From assembly GCF_003965815.1 (NCBI RefSeq), contig NZ_RXOE01000007.1:1-64000 (forward strand): a stretch of 64,000 nt of DNA. The letters run 5' to 3'. The first letter of the stretch is position 1. Every line of letters starts with the position of its first letter. The DNA comes from Variovorax gossypii. Its GTDB lineage: Bacteria > Pseudomonadota > Gammaproteobacteria > Burkholderiales > Burkholderiaceae_C. The translations under genes and the position numbers were made by a program. The notes under the pieces were generated by a model, which saw only the letters and a program-made list of their open reading frames with translations, ran no database searches and was not told the origin of the DNA. Below, piece by piece: positions 16,098 to 23,236 of this stretch.

Positions 16098-17285
16098 TCA
16101 GGAATCGGCCAGCTTCTTCTTGCGGAATTCGGTGGGCGTGAGGCCGGTGGCGGCCTTGAATGCGCGGTTGAACGGGCCGATGGACTGGAAGCCCGCGGTC
16201 AGTGCGATGGTCAGCACCGGCAGCTCGCGTTTCGAGGAATCGGCCAGAGCAGCCGTCGCTTCAGCGAGCCGGAAGCCGTTGACGAAGGCATTGAAATTGC
16301 GATGGCCCAGCCGCTGGTTGATGAGGCGGCGAAGCCGGTACTCGGGCACCGACAGGCGGGCGGCGAGGGTGGCGATGCTCAGGTCTTCGCTGCGGTAGGC
16401 GTGCTCGACCACCATGGCGTGCTGCAGGGATTCGGCGAGGCGGTCTTCGGCGGGGTCGGGAGCTGGCTCGGGTCCCGGTTCAGGGGGAGGAGGATCGGCG
16501 GGTGCTTCGATGGGAGGTTGTGGTGCCAGCGGCGCTGGTGGCGATGCCTCCGCAACGGCGGGCGGCAGGTCTGGTATCAACAGCGGGATCGCGGCCGGCG
16601 CCTGCGCCGCCGGAAAGAGCTCCGACCCCGCCAGCCGCACCATCCGCCACACCACCACCGCCACGATCAGCAGCAGCATCGCCACGTCGGCCGTGGCGGA
16701 CGGGCCCGAAAGCTGACCGCGAGGCGAGGCCAGCCGCACGGCCAGCATGCCGAGGCTGTAGCCGATGCCCGTCGCCACGATGAACAGGCGCAGCCGGCGC
16801 CGGCCTTCCACCAGGTCCGCGCGCCATTGTGAAGCCGCCGCCATCGCGGCCAGCACCGCGAACACCAGCGGCACTGCGCGCTGGATGATGATCGTCACCG
16901 GCGCGAGCACCGAGGCACTCCCTGTGACGATCGCGCAGTTGAGTGCCGCCAGCGCCGCCACGGCGAGCCATGAGGCGGCGTGCACCGGCCGCAGGGCGAA
17001 ATCGTCATCGAACAGCGCCCGGACGAACACCCAGAACAGCACCGCGTTGCCGACGGAGACCGCAACGAAGGGGGCCTGCCATGTGCGCGGCACCGAGGCT
17101 TCGAACATCGGCGTGGAGCCGATGACCTGGATGCACAGCCCCAGCGCGAGCAACACGCCCGCGCGCGCCGACGGCAGGCGAGGGCGGTCGCGGCCGAGGA
17201 TCAGCGTGAGCACGAGCAACAGGGCCAGCAGCACTCCGCGCAGGGCGGCGTCGAGCAGGCTTGACGAAAGTGGCAGCGCTGTCAT
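16098..17285 (-). CDS. AraC-family transcriptional regulator with membrane-spanning N-terminus
   Basis: 395 residues. The first about 230 residues form six or seven hydrophobic segments (for example GVLLALLLVLTLILG and AMLLLIVAVVVWRMV). A Pro-rich cytoplasmic linker (PAPLAPQPPIEAPADPPPPE) follows, then a C-terminal AraC DNA-binding domain (LSVPEYRLRRLINQRLGHRNFNAFVNGF, then TIALTAGFQSIGPFNRAFKAATGLTPTEFR). This is a one-component regulator probably sensing a signal at the membrane. It precedes the secreted hydrolase gene on the same strand and lies downstream of the retron reverse transcriptase. The signal is unknown. Confidence 0.87.
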   Translation of the reverse strand: MTALPLSSSLLDAALRGVLLALLLVLTLILGRDRPRLPSARAGVLLALGLCIQVIGSTPMFEASVPRTWQAPFVAVSVGNAVLFWVFVRALFDDDFALRPVHAASWLAVAALAALNCAIVTGSASVLAPVTIIIQRAVPLVFAVLAAMAAASQWRADLVEGRRRLRLFIVATGIGYSLGMLAVRLASPRGQLSGPSATADVAMLLLIVAVVVWRMVRLAGSELFPAAQAPAAIPLLIPDLPPAVAEASPPAPLAPQPPIEAPADPPPPEPGPEPAPDPAEDRLAESLQHAMVVEHAYRSEDLSIATLAARLSVPEYRLRRLINQRLGHRNFNAFVNGFRLAEATAALADSSKRELPVLTIALTAGFQSIGPFNRAFKAATGLTPTEFRKKKLADS

Positions 17286-17345
17286 CAGGTGGCGTGCGTT
17301 TGGCGGCGGCCGACGATAACAGGCGGCTCAGCCTTTTGCTCGCTC

Positions 17346-18260
17346 CTAAAGCTGCATCTTTATCTTGTAGGCCCGAAGTTGTCGGACTCGTGCAAGGAAG
17401 CGCTCATCAATCTGTGCATTCGCTACCGCCTTGCCGATGAGGCTATTGATTGTTTCCAGCCTTTTCGCCGGGTCCTGCATGCACAGAGTATTGATCGTGT
17501 TCCATAGCTCAAGCTCGCGCCTTGGCTGAACGGCAATGCGGTCACCGGCGATCAGCACTCCCGTCACAATCTTGGGCTGACTCGCCGTGTAGACACGATC
17601 ACTGTGGTATCTGAACCCATGGCGGTGAACTATTTGCTTTGCCGCCCAGAGGAAGCGAGGAGTTGCGTTCACGCCTGACCACGTCAGATCGTCGACGTAA
17701 TAACTGTCCCTGACTTCGTGTCTGACCGAATGCCTGTGTAACTCGTCAAACATAGGCTTCGCCGAGAAGAAGGCCAACAATTGACTGGCGCTGCTTCCTA
17801 TGGGGAGGTGGCCGTTCGCAGTGCAGAGTCTTGCTAACAGGCCCGATACGTCGGGGCTGCATTGAAGACCACTATTAAAGAACCGATACACATGAGCGGA
17901 TGACACCGAGGCATAGAACTTCTTGATGTCGAGTTTGACGAGGGGAACCAAACCAACATGAACTCGAGCGTTCGTAATGTAAGAGCGCTGCTTGCACCCC
18001 GAGTGCAAATAGTCGGGCTTCTCGATGCAGTTGAGTATCTGGAAGATGCGCCTATGCAGCCGCGCCAATGCGGGCTTTGGAAGTTCCACTGATCTCTTTT
18101 TCCCGGCGTACACCACATCGAAACGCCGATAGTTGTCCGTTTGATTTGCCAATGCCTCTAGTTTTGGCAGGTTGGAAAAAAGAACGGCGGCCAGCCTTCG
18201 TCGGCTTCGAATCTTGTAGAGCGGGCTCTCGTTGATCGGATAGCTTCTTGAAGCGGGCAA
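17346..18260 (-). CDS. Retron-type reverse transcriptase
   Basis: 304 residues. Polymerase motifs are visible: VKLDIKKFYASV with the first catalytic Asp (D111), LPIGSSAS (about 152-159), and the catalytic YVDD box (188-191, in SYYVDDLTWSG). Two marks specific to retron enzymes are also present: NAxxH (NARVH, 97-101) and VTG (232-234). The start is TTG at 18260, preceded by GAGGA. It lies 37 bases after a 69-residue gene, which in turn follows a structured non-coding region; this ncRNA-small protein-RT order matches a retron. GC and codon choice are clearly lower and more mixed than in flanking genes, indicating transfer. It should make a small branched RNA-DNA (msDNA) from the upstream RNA and probably serves in phage defence. 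The retron type was not determined. Confidence 0.88.
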   Translation of the reverse strand: MPASRSYPINESPLYKIRSRRRLAAVLFSNLPKLEALANQTDNYRRFDVVYAGKKRSVELPKPALARLHRRIFQILNCIEKPDYLHSGCKQRSYITNARVHVGLVPLVKLDIKKFYASVSSAHVYRFFNSGLQCSPDVSGLLARLCTANGHLPIGSSASQLLAFFSAKPMFDELHRHSVRHEVRDSYYVDDLTWSGVNATPRFLWAAKQIVHRHGFRYHSDRVYTASQPKIVTGVLIAGDRIAVQPRRELELWNTINTLCMQDPAKRLETINSLIGKAVANAQIDERFLARVRQLRAYKIKMQL

Positions 18261-18297
18261 GTGGTCCTCACGTCAAAAGGCGCGCGCGGATCAGAAC

Positions 18298-18507
18298 TCA
18301 TGCATGGTTGACTTCGACGCAGCGGGCGTTACCGATGTCTCCATTCACTGAATATGCGGACCAGAGGACATCCCTCAGCTTGTCCCAGATTTCCAGAAGG
18401 ACGGCGATGAACCTCGCGATCCACACTACGCTCCGTGCAATCTGGCTAAACATCGGCTTTGTCGATGCCCGCTGGCGACTTGGGCGCCTACGCTTCTTCT
18501 TAGTCAT
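18298..18507 (-). CDS. Small basic amphipathic protein, candidate retron effector
   Basis: 69 residues, no recognised family. It has a strong ribosome-binding site (AAGGAG, 7 bases before ATG 18507). The N-terminus is very basic (KKKRRR plus RQR), followed by a long predicted helix (about residues 20-50) whose charged residues R25, R32, E39 and D46 are spaced by seven. They lie on one face while Val, Ile, Leu, Trp and Phe cover the rest, as in an amphipathic membrane-active helix or a short membrane anchor. It sits between the structured RNA and the reverse transcriptase and so would be co-transcribed. Retron effectors include small transmembrane proteins (for example with Ec48), so a membrane-damaging toxin held in check by the RT-msDNA complex is a reasonable inference; DNA binding is another possibility. 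Confidence 0.6.
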   Translation of the reverse strand: MTKKKRRRPSRQRASTKPMFSQIARSVVWIARFIAVLLEIWDKLRDVLWSAYSVNGDIGNARCVEVNHA

Positions 18508-18529
18508 GTCATGACTCCTTCTTCAACCC

Positions 18530-18797
18530 GGCCTCGCGACGTGCGAGGCCTCTCGTCCGAGTTGGAGAAAGTGGGAGAGCGCCAGCAGTTTTACCTCTGG
18601 ACCACTAGTTTCGGCTTCAAACTCGCCTGAAGCCGAAGCTGCCAAGACAAGCAGTCATCGCGACTACGTCGTCACTAGAAATAAAGGTCGTCGCAAGACT
18701 CCGTGTCCCGGCAGATGCCAGAAATCTTTCGATTTCCCCGGGCCCCGTCACCGTGGCCCCGCTCTTGACGAGTGCACCCTTTAGCCCAAGCGAGAGG
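18530..18797 (-). ncRNA. Candidate retron ncRNA (msr-msd) region
   Basis: Gene-free stretch upstream of the retron operon, full of stem-loops on the minus strand. In transcript order they are: CCTCTCG (18797-18791) or CTCGTC (18772-18767), either of which can pair with CGAGAGG/GACGAG near 18557-18549 as outer a1/a2 arms; a GGGCC/GGCCC hairpin near 18755; GAAATC-GAAA-GATTTC (18736-18721), a perfect stem with a GNRA tetraloop only in this orientation; TTGCGAC/GTCGCGA (about 18696-18658); and TTCGGCTTCA/TGAAGCCGAA (18637-18610, 8-base loop). A further GGCCTCGC/GCGAGGCC stem (18550-18530) stands before the small gene. Exact ends and the branching G could not be fixed by eye. The rest of the gap up to 18912 shows no gene. 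Confidence 0.6.
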
Positions 18798-18912
18798 AAA
18801 TCTACATCTGTCTGTCAGCTCATACAAGAGGGCTTTCCGCTGTTGCTTGAGACACCTGTCGTTCTCCAAAGACCCACCTTTTCTCAAGGGTTCAGTGCCT
18901 GTTTGACTACGC

Positions 18913-18953
18913 CTTCATTGTTCTTCATTGTTATGCAACTCATAATGTTGCAT
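18913..18953 (+). promoter_or_regulatory. Probable Rrf2 autoregulatory operator and promoter
   Basis: A perfect inverted repeat ATGCAAC-N7-GTTGCAT (18933-18953) overlaps the start codon of the Rrf2 gene, and a tandem CTTCATTGTT repeat precedes it (18913-18932). The spacer carries CATAAT, a possible -10 with TTGTTC (18918-18923) as -35; if correct, the transcript would start at or very near the ATG and be leaderless, which fits the lack of a ribosome-binding site. Confidence 0.5.
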
Positions 18954-19413
18954 GAAACGAGACAGCAAGCTTTCAGCCGTCCTGCACGTGCTGCTGCACA
19001 TGGCCGAGATGAAGACGCCCGTCACCTCCGAGTCGCTCGCGATCGCGATGCAGACCAATCCGGTGGTGGTGCGCCGGCTCATGGCCGGCCTGCGGCAGTC
19101 GGGGTTCGTGAGTTCCGCCAAGGGGCATGGCGGTGGCTGGGTGCTGTCTTGCACCTTGACGGCGGTGACGCTGGGCGACATCCACAACGCCGTCGGCGCG
19201 CCTGCGCTGCTGGCCATGGGCAACCGTACCGAGAGCCCGGGCTGCATCGTCGAGCAGGCCGTGAACGCGGCACTCGACGGCGTGTGCGACGAGGCCGAGG
19301 CGCTGCTGCTCAGGCGCTTCAACAGCATCACGCTGGCGGATCTCTCCAGGGACTTTCATCGCCGCATGACTGGCGGCGGCTTCACATTGAAGGACATCGA
19401 ACATGCGTCATGA
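18952..19413 (+). CDS. Rrf2 family transcriptional regulator
   Basis: 153 residues with the winged-helix of the Rrf2 family: MKRDSKLSAVLHVLLHMAE at the N-terminus, TNPVVVRRLMAGLRQSGFV as recognition helix region, and the wing KGHGGGWVLS. Only two Cys residues are present in the central part (GCIVEQ and GVCDEAE), so it lacks the usual three-Cys set for a 2Fe-2S cluster; it may use a thiol switch or another signal. It overlaps the downstream flavin oxidoreductase by 11 bases, so it is probably the regulator of that enzyme. Similar Rrf2-thioredoxin-reductase-like pairs are common. Confidence 0.88.
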   Translation: MKRDSKLSAVLHVLLHMAEMKTPVTSESLAIAMQTNPVVVRRLMAGLRQSGFVSSAKGHGGGWVLSCTLTAVTLGDIHNAVGAPALLAMGNRTESPGCIVEQAVNAALDGVCDEAEALLLRRFNSITLADLSRDFHRRMTGGGFTLKDIEHAS

Positions 19414-20308
19414 CGCTCTCATCGTGGGCGGCAGCTTCGCCGGCCTTTCCGCCGCCATGCAGCTTGCCCGGGCGCGACGCAAGGTCTGCGTCGTCGACGC
19501 GGGCGCGCCGCGCAACCGCTTTGCCGCCGCGTCGCACGGCTTCTTCGGGCAGGACGGCGTGCCGCCGCTGAAGATGATTGCCGACGCGCGCGACAAGCTG
19601 CTCGCGTATCCCACCGTCGAGTTCGTCAAGGCCAGCGTGGTGCAAGCGAGCACCGATGGCGCAGCGGGGTTCACTGTTTCATTGAGCAATGGCGAACGCC
19701 GCGCGGCCGGCAAGCTGTTGCTGGCGTTCGGCGTGCAGGATGGCCTGCCGGAGGTTCCCGGCCTTGGCGAGCGCTGGGGCGAGAGCGTGCTGCACTGTCC
19801 GTACTGCCACGGCTACGAGTTCAGCGAGCGCCAGCTGGGCGTGCTCTATCACCACGGAGTGCAACCGCCGGACCACGCGCTGCTGATCGCCGAATGGGGC
19901 CCGACCACTCTCTTCCTGAACGGCGGCGAGGCGCCAGATGCCGAGGCATGTGCGAAGTTGCAGGCGCGAGGCGTGACGATCGAGTCGGGTCGCATCGCGG
20001 GTCTGGAAGGAGAGGGGCGCAGCCTGACCGGCGTGCGTATCGACGACGGCCGGCTGTTGCCCATCGAGGCGCTCTACGTCGCACCGCGCACGCGCCCGGC
20101 GAGCCCGCTGGCTGAGCAGCTGGGCTGCGCCTTCGACGACGGCCCGCTCGGCAAGGTACTGCGCGTCGACGCGATGAAGATGACTACCGTGCCCGGCGCC
20201 TACGCCGCGGGCGATCTCGCGATGATGTTCTCCAACGCCACGCTGGCCTCGGCGGACGGACTGTCTGCTGGCGTGTCGATGCACCGGTCGATGGTCTTCG
20301 ACGTCTGA
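19403..20308 (+). CDS. NAD(P)/FAD-dependent oxidoreductase, thioredoxin reductase-like
   Basis: 301-residue flavoprotein with the FAD-binding GGSFAGLSAAMQLARA at the N-terminus, a CPYC redox pair in HCPYCHGYE (about residues 133-136, the thioredoxin-reductase position), and the C-terminal FAD motif GAYAAGDLAMM. It probably uses NAD(P)H to reduce a small protein or low-molecular-weight disulfide. No thioredoxin partner lies beside it. It is translationally linked to the upstream Rrf2 regulator. Confidence 0.87.
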   Translation: MRHDALIVGGSFAGLSAAMQLARARRKVCVVDAGAPRNRFAAASHGFFGQDGVPPLKMIADARDKLLAYPTVEFVKASVVQASTDGAAGFTVSLSNGERRAAGKLLLAFGVQDGLPEVPGLGERWGESVLHCPYCHGYEFSERQLGVLYHHGVQPPDHALLIAEWGPTTLFLNGGEAPDAEACAKLQARGVTIESGRIAGLEGEGRSLTGVRIDDGRLLPIEALYVAPRTRPASPLAEQLGCAFDDGPLGKVLRVDAMKMTTVPGAYAAGDLAMMFSNATLASADGLSAGVSMHRSMVFDV

Positions 20309-20363
20309 AGGGGAGAAAAAGAACTTTTTTCGGCGATTCGGAAAAATCGGCCCCAAATCACCC

Positions 20364-20369
20364 TATAAT
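20364..20369 (+). promoter_or_regulatory. -10 element of the tRNA-Gly promoter
   Basis: A perfect TATAAT 12 bases before the tRNA. No clear -35 is visible at 16-18 bases upstream (the stretch is A-rich), so the promoter may depend on the extended region or an UP element. Confidence 0.55.
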
Positions 20370-20380
20370 CTGAGGCTCAC

Positions 20381-20456
20381 GCGGGAATAGCTCAGTTGGT
20401 AGAGCGCAACCTTGCCAAGGTTGAGGTCGAGAGTTCGAGACTCTTTTCCCGCTCCA
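20381..20456 (+). tRNA. tRNA-Gly (anticodon GCC)
   Basis: 76 bases folding into a full cloverleaf: acceptor GCGGGAA with TTCCCGC, D-arm GCTC/GAGC, anticodon stem CAACC/GGTTG with loop TTGCCAA (anticodon GCC), T-arm GAGAG/CTCTT with the TTCGAGA loop, and an encoded CCA end. It lies between the flavin oxidoreductase and the convergent RNA ligase gene. Confidence 0.97.
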
Positions 20457-20464
20457 CATTGCAG

Positions 20465-20493
20465 AAAAAGGCCACCTCATCGGTGGCCTTTTT
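20465..20493. terminator. Bidirectional intrinsic terminator of tRNA-Gly and the RNA ligase gene
   Basis: Stem GGCCACC (20470-20476) with GGTGGCC (20482-20488), 5-base loop, five A before and five T after, so it can stop transcription from both sides. Confidence 0.85.
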
Positions 20494-20508
20494 CATTTGG
20501 GCGCCTGT

Positions 20509-21549
20509 TCAGCGGTCTGCATGCTTCAACAGGTAGGTGTTCGAGATCGCCTTGAACGACAGCCCGCCGTCCAGACGCTTGAACACCACCCCTTCGCGCG
20601 AAGTGCCCGGGTTCAGCGACGGCCCTTCGGCGTACGCCAGCACCCCGGCCATCGATCCATCGAAGCGGTCGAGTGCGGCCACTTCGAGCAGCGGCACGCT
20701 GCGCACCGTCGCTCCCAGCACGCGCAGTGCATCGATCACTGCGTTGCGCTCGTCCATGCCGCAGTAAGCGCCACGGTCGATGTCGAATACATCGAAGACG
20801 TGGAACTGCTGCCCGCGCAGCTTCTCCGGATTGCCCTGGATGCCCTCTCCGATGATCTCGCCCTGCAGAGCCAGGTTGCGGCCCAGCGTCGCGAGCACTT
20901 CCAGCAGGCGGTCTTCCCGCGCCACGCGCCACAGGCTGTTTCCCGGGGTTTCGCGCAGCTGCCAGTTGCGCCCGCACACGCCGACTGCACCTGCGTTGTG
21001 GAACACGGTCATGCTCGATCCGTCGAGCTTGACCGTGACCTCGAACGCAAGCCCGTCATTTGCTGCAAGCACTTCCGGCAGGTTCTGGATGCGCTCCTGG
21101 TCGGTCTTGGAGATGAAGGACGGGAACGGGCCTTCCACTTCGCCAGACAGGCAGGCCGGGATCACAGGCTCCCATTTGCCGATGCCCAGCAGCTCCGCCC
21201 AATCGCGGTGGCGTAGATCAGGATCGGCCAGCGCGAGCGCGTCGATCTCCGGGAACTGCGACAGCGGCAGGATCAGTCCCTGTGAAATCTGGCCGCGCAG
21301 CTTCATCGTGCGAAGCCGAACACCGCGCTGTTCGTTCCAGGTGATCGCGGCTTTTTCGAGAAAGGCGAAGCGCGGGTCGTCGAGCGGCAGGAACGCGTCG
21401 ATCTCGAAGAAGACGCAGCGATCGCCAACGGCGAACTCCCCCTTCTTGATGACGACGCTCCAGCCTTCGACGACGGCGCATTCGATGGCGTCAGCCCCGG
21501 GGATGGGACGGACGAAGTCGACGGTGCGGACGGTGACAAGTTTGCGCAT
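20509..21549 (-). CDS. ATP-dependent RNA ligase (Rnl5 / Deinococcus RnlA-like)
   Basis: 346-residue nucleotidyltransferase that would seal RNA ends through an enzyme-AMP intermediate. The nucleophile motif I is KLDGSS with Lys174; later motifs include LQGEIIGEGIQGN, VFDVFDI, and EGVVFKR (motif IV) and SFKAISNTYLL (motif V). The N-terminal about 130 residues look like an OB-fold domain (VVIKKGEFAVGDRCVFFEID), the layout of the Deinococcus-type ligase rather than of phage T4 Rnl1. The start at 21549 follows GGGAG. It is convergent with tRNA-Gly. A strong terminator lies only about 30 bases upstream, so expression may depend on read-through. Natural substrate unknown. Confidence 0.87.
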   Translation of the reverse strand: MRKLVTVRTVDFVRPIPGADAIECAVVEGWSVVIKKGEFAVGDRCVFFEIDAFLPLDDPRFAFLEKAAITWNEQRGVRLRTMKLRGQISQGLILPLSQFPEIDALALADPDLRHRDWAELLGIGKWEPVIPACLSGEVEGPFPSFISKTDQERIQNLPEVLAANDGLAFEVTVKLDGSSMTVFHNAGAVGVCGRNWQLRETPGNSLWRVAREDRLLEVLATLGRNLALQGEIIGEGIQGNPEKLRGQQFHVFDVFDIDRGAYCGMDERNAVIDALRVLGATVRSVPLLEVAALDRFDGSMAGVLAYAEGPSLNPGTSREGVVFKRLDGGLSFKAISNTYLLKHADR

Positions 21550-21580
21550 GGTTGTTTTCTCCCTGTGGTTGATGGTGACG

Positions 21581-21625
21581 CAAAAAGAAAAGAGGCCCGG
21601 AACCATTCGGTGTCCGGGCCTCTTT
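21581..21625 (-). terminator. Strong intrinsic terminator / candidate attenuator ahead of the RNA ligase gene
   Basis: A perfect 13-bp stem, AAAGAGGCCCGGA (21589-21601) with its complement at 21613-21625, an 11-base loop, and on the minus strand a T-rich tail from 21591 to 21582. It would terminate transcription from the promoter at 21873-21901 before reaching the ligase start at 21549. Confidence 0.8.
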
Positions 21626-21654
21626 GAAAAGAAAGAGTTCTGAAGCGGTGCGCG

Positions 21655-21795
21655 CTATGCGCCGACTCCACCCGGTGAGGCCTGGTTGCCCGTTTGCTGC
21701 TGGCCGATTGCATGGCCCGCGACGTACACGAACGCGTGACCCGTTGTCGGGTTCGCGTTGCTGACGTTCTTGGCGATGACCAGTGTGGTGCTCAC
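21655..21795 (-). CDS. Possible 46-residue small protein or leader peptide
   Basis: A GTG-started frame encoding 46 residues, from MSTTLVIAKNVSNANPTTGH to QASPGGVGA, between a good promoter and the terminator in front of the RNA ligase gene. The third-position GC is lower than in the flanking genes and the ribosome-binding site is poor (GAAAG), so translation is uncertain. It belongs to no family I recognise. If real it is either an independent small gene closed by that terminator, or a leader peptide of an attenuation system. The remaining bases of this gap (21550-21897) hold the promoter and terminator listed separately. Confidence 0.35.
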   Translation of the reverse strand: MSTTLVIAKNVSNANPTTGHAFVYVAGHAIGQQQTGNQASPGGVGA

Positions 21796-21872
21796 GGAGT
21801 GGCTTTCGGATGAGTGCGGTTTGCTTCTTGTGTTGTCGGCGATCCTTGCGGCGAGACCGCGAAGGGAGCCGG

Positions 21873-21901
21873 ACTGTAAAGAGTGTTTATGCCGGCGTCA
21901 A
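21873..21901 (-). promoter_or_regulatory. Promoter upstream of the small frame and RNA ligase gene
   Basis: Minus-strand -35 TTGACG (21901-21896), 17-base spacer, -10 TACAGT (21878-21873). It overlaps the stop codon of the fumarylacetoacetase gene, so the RNA ligase region is likely a separate transcription unit. Confidence 0.55.
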
Positions 21902-23223
21902 CCCCTCGCCGGCAACACAGTCCCCCGGCTCTCCCCGAACCCGATGCGCGCATGCCCCGGCTTCTCGCACCAGCCGCGCAGCAGCACCGCGTCGCCGTCT
22001 TCCAGGAAGCCGCGCTGCTCGCCGTTGGCCAGCGTCACCGGGCTTTGCGCGGCGCGTGTCAACTCGATGATCGCGCCGGCTTCGCCTTCGCCGGGGCCCG
22101 AGATCGTGCCGCTGCCGAACAGGTCGCCCGGGTTAAGGCTGCAGCCGCCCATCGTGTGGTGCGTCACCATCTGCGCCACGGTCCAGTACTGATGCCGGAA
22201 GCTGGTCGACGAAAGCCGCGACGCTCCGGTCTTTTCGCTGCGGGCCTTCTCGCTCTCCAGCCACACCTCCAGCCGGATGTCGATCGCGCCGCCATCGCGG
22301 TTCGCCGGGTTTTCCAGGTACGCGAGCGGCTGCGGCTCGTTGGCCGGACGGGTCCATGCCTGCCGGTAGGGCGCGAGCGCTTCCATGGTCACGATCCATG
22401 GCGAGATCGTGGTGGCGAAGTTCTTCGCGAGGAAGGGGCCGAGCGGCGCCATTTCCCAGAACTGGATGTCGCGCGCCGACCAGTCGTTGAGCAGGCAGAT
22501 GCCGAAGATGTGCTCTTCCGCGCGCTCGAGCGGAATGGGCTCGCCTTGCGCGTTGCCCGTGCCGATCCACACGCCGAGCTCCAGCTCGTAGTCGAGCCGC
22601 GCGCAGGCCTGGCAGGTCGGCGCCTTCGCGCCCGGCGCCATCGCCTGCCCCATCGGGCGGTGGAAGCGCTGGCCGCTCACGCCGATGGTCGACACGCGCC
22701 CGTGGTACGCGATCGGGATCCAGCGGAAGTTGGGCGTCACGTCGCCGTCGGGATTCATCAGGCGGCTGATGTTCAGCGCGTGGTCGATCGAGGTGTAGAA
22801 GTCGGTGTAGTCGCCGATGCGCGCGGGCACGGTGTACTCGGCTTCGGCCTGCGGCACGAGGCAGTCGCGCACGGCCTGCACCGCGGCGACGGGCGCGTCG
22901 TTCTTCAGCAGGGCGAAGAGTGCGTGGCGCAGTGCCTTCCATGCGGCGGGGCCGAGTGCGAAGAAGTCGTTCAGCGCGGGCTGCGCGGCAGTCTTCGCCG
23001 CGTCGAGGGCGAGACCGTCGAGCTGCTGCAGCCTCGCGAGCGCCGCCAGGTCCAGCACCTGGTCGCCGATGGCGACGCCGCCGCGAAATGCCTCGTTGCT
23101 GCCGGCGCGGCGGAACACCGCGTGCGGCAGGTTCTGGATCGGGAAGTCGCTGCCCTGCGCGTTGGCCGATTCGACCCAGCTGCGCGCGTGAACGTCGTGC
23201 GTATGGTTGAGTGCGATGCTCAT
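21898..23223 (-). CDS. fahA: Fumarylacetoacetase
   Basis: Hydrolyses 4-fumarylacetoacetate to fumarate and acetoacetate, and in the family also other 2,4- and 3,5-diketo acids. The 441-residue protein has the N-terminal FAA domain and the catalytic domain: DYTDFYTSIDHALNISRLMNP (metal Asp and catalytic His, with the Asp-Phe-Tyr pattern), LDYELELGVWIG with metal Glu residues, LLNDWSARDIQFWE and SPWIVTMEAL, and the C-terminal CSLNPGDLFGSGTISGP. It is the last gene of a seven-gene minus-strand operon with a TetR regulator, an ABC importer and a cyclase-family hydrolase; no homogentisate dioxygenase or maleylacetoacetate isomerase is present. It starts 13 bases after the cyclase gene. Confidence 0.92.
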   Translation of the reverse strand: MSIALNHTHDVHARSWVESANAQGSDFPIQNLPHAVFRRAGSNEAFRGGVAIGDQVLDLAALARLQQLDGLALDAAKTAAQPALNDFFALGPAAWKALRHALFALLKNDAPVAAVQAVRDCLVPQAEAEYTVPARIGDYTDFYTSIDHALNISRLMNPDGDVTPNFRWIPIAYHGRVSTIGVSGQRFHRPMGQAMAPGAKAPTCQACARLDYELELGVWIGTGNAQGEPIPLERAEEHIFGICLLNDWSARDIQFWEMAPLGPFLAKNFATTISPWIVTMEALAPYRQAWTRPANEPQPLAYLENPANRDGGAIDIRLEVWLESEKARSEKTGASRLSSTSFRHQYWTVAQMVTHHTMGGCSLNPGDLFGSGTISGPGEGEAGAIIELTRAAQSPVTLANGEQRGFLEDGDAVLLRGWCEKPGHARIGFGESRGTVLPARG

Positions 23224-23236
23224 GGTGAACGGAACC

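Noticed and set aside
18675..18887. 70-codon frame in the retron RNA region
   Set aside because: No ribosome-binding site, overlaps strong stem-loops, and has no similarity. More likely part of the non-coding RNA and its leader.
20381..20456. tRNA-Gly as an integration site for the retron region
   Set aside because: No direct repeat of the tRNA 3' end was seen near 17.3-18.9 kb, and no integrase gene is present.
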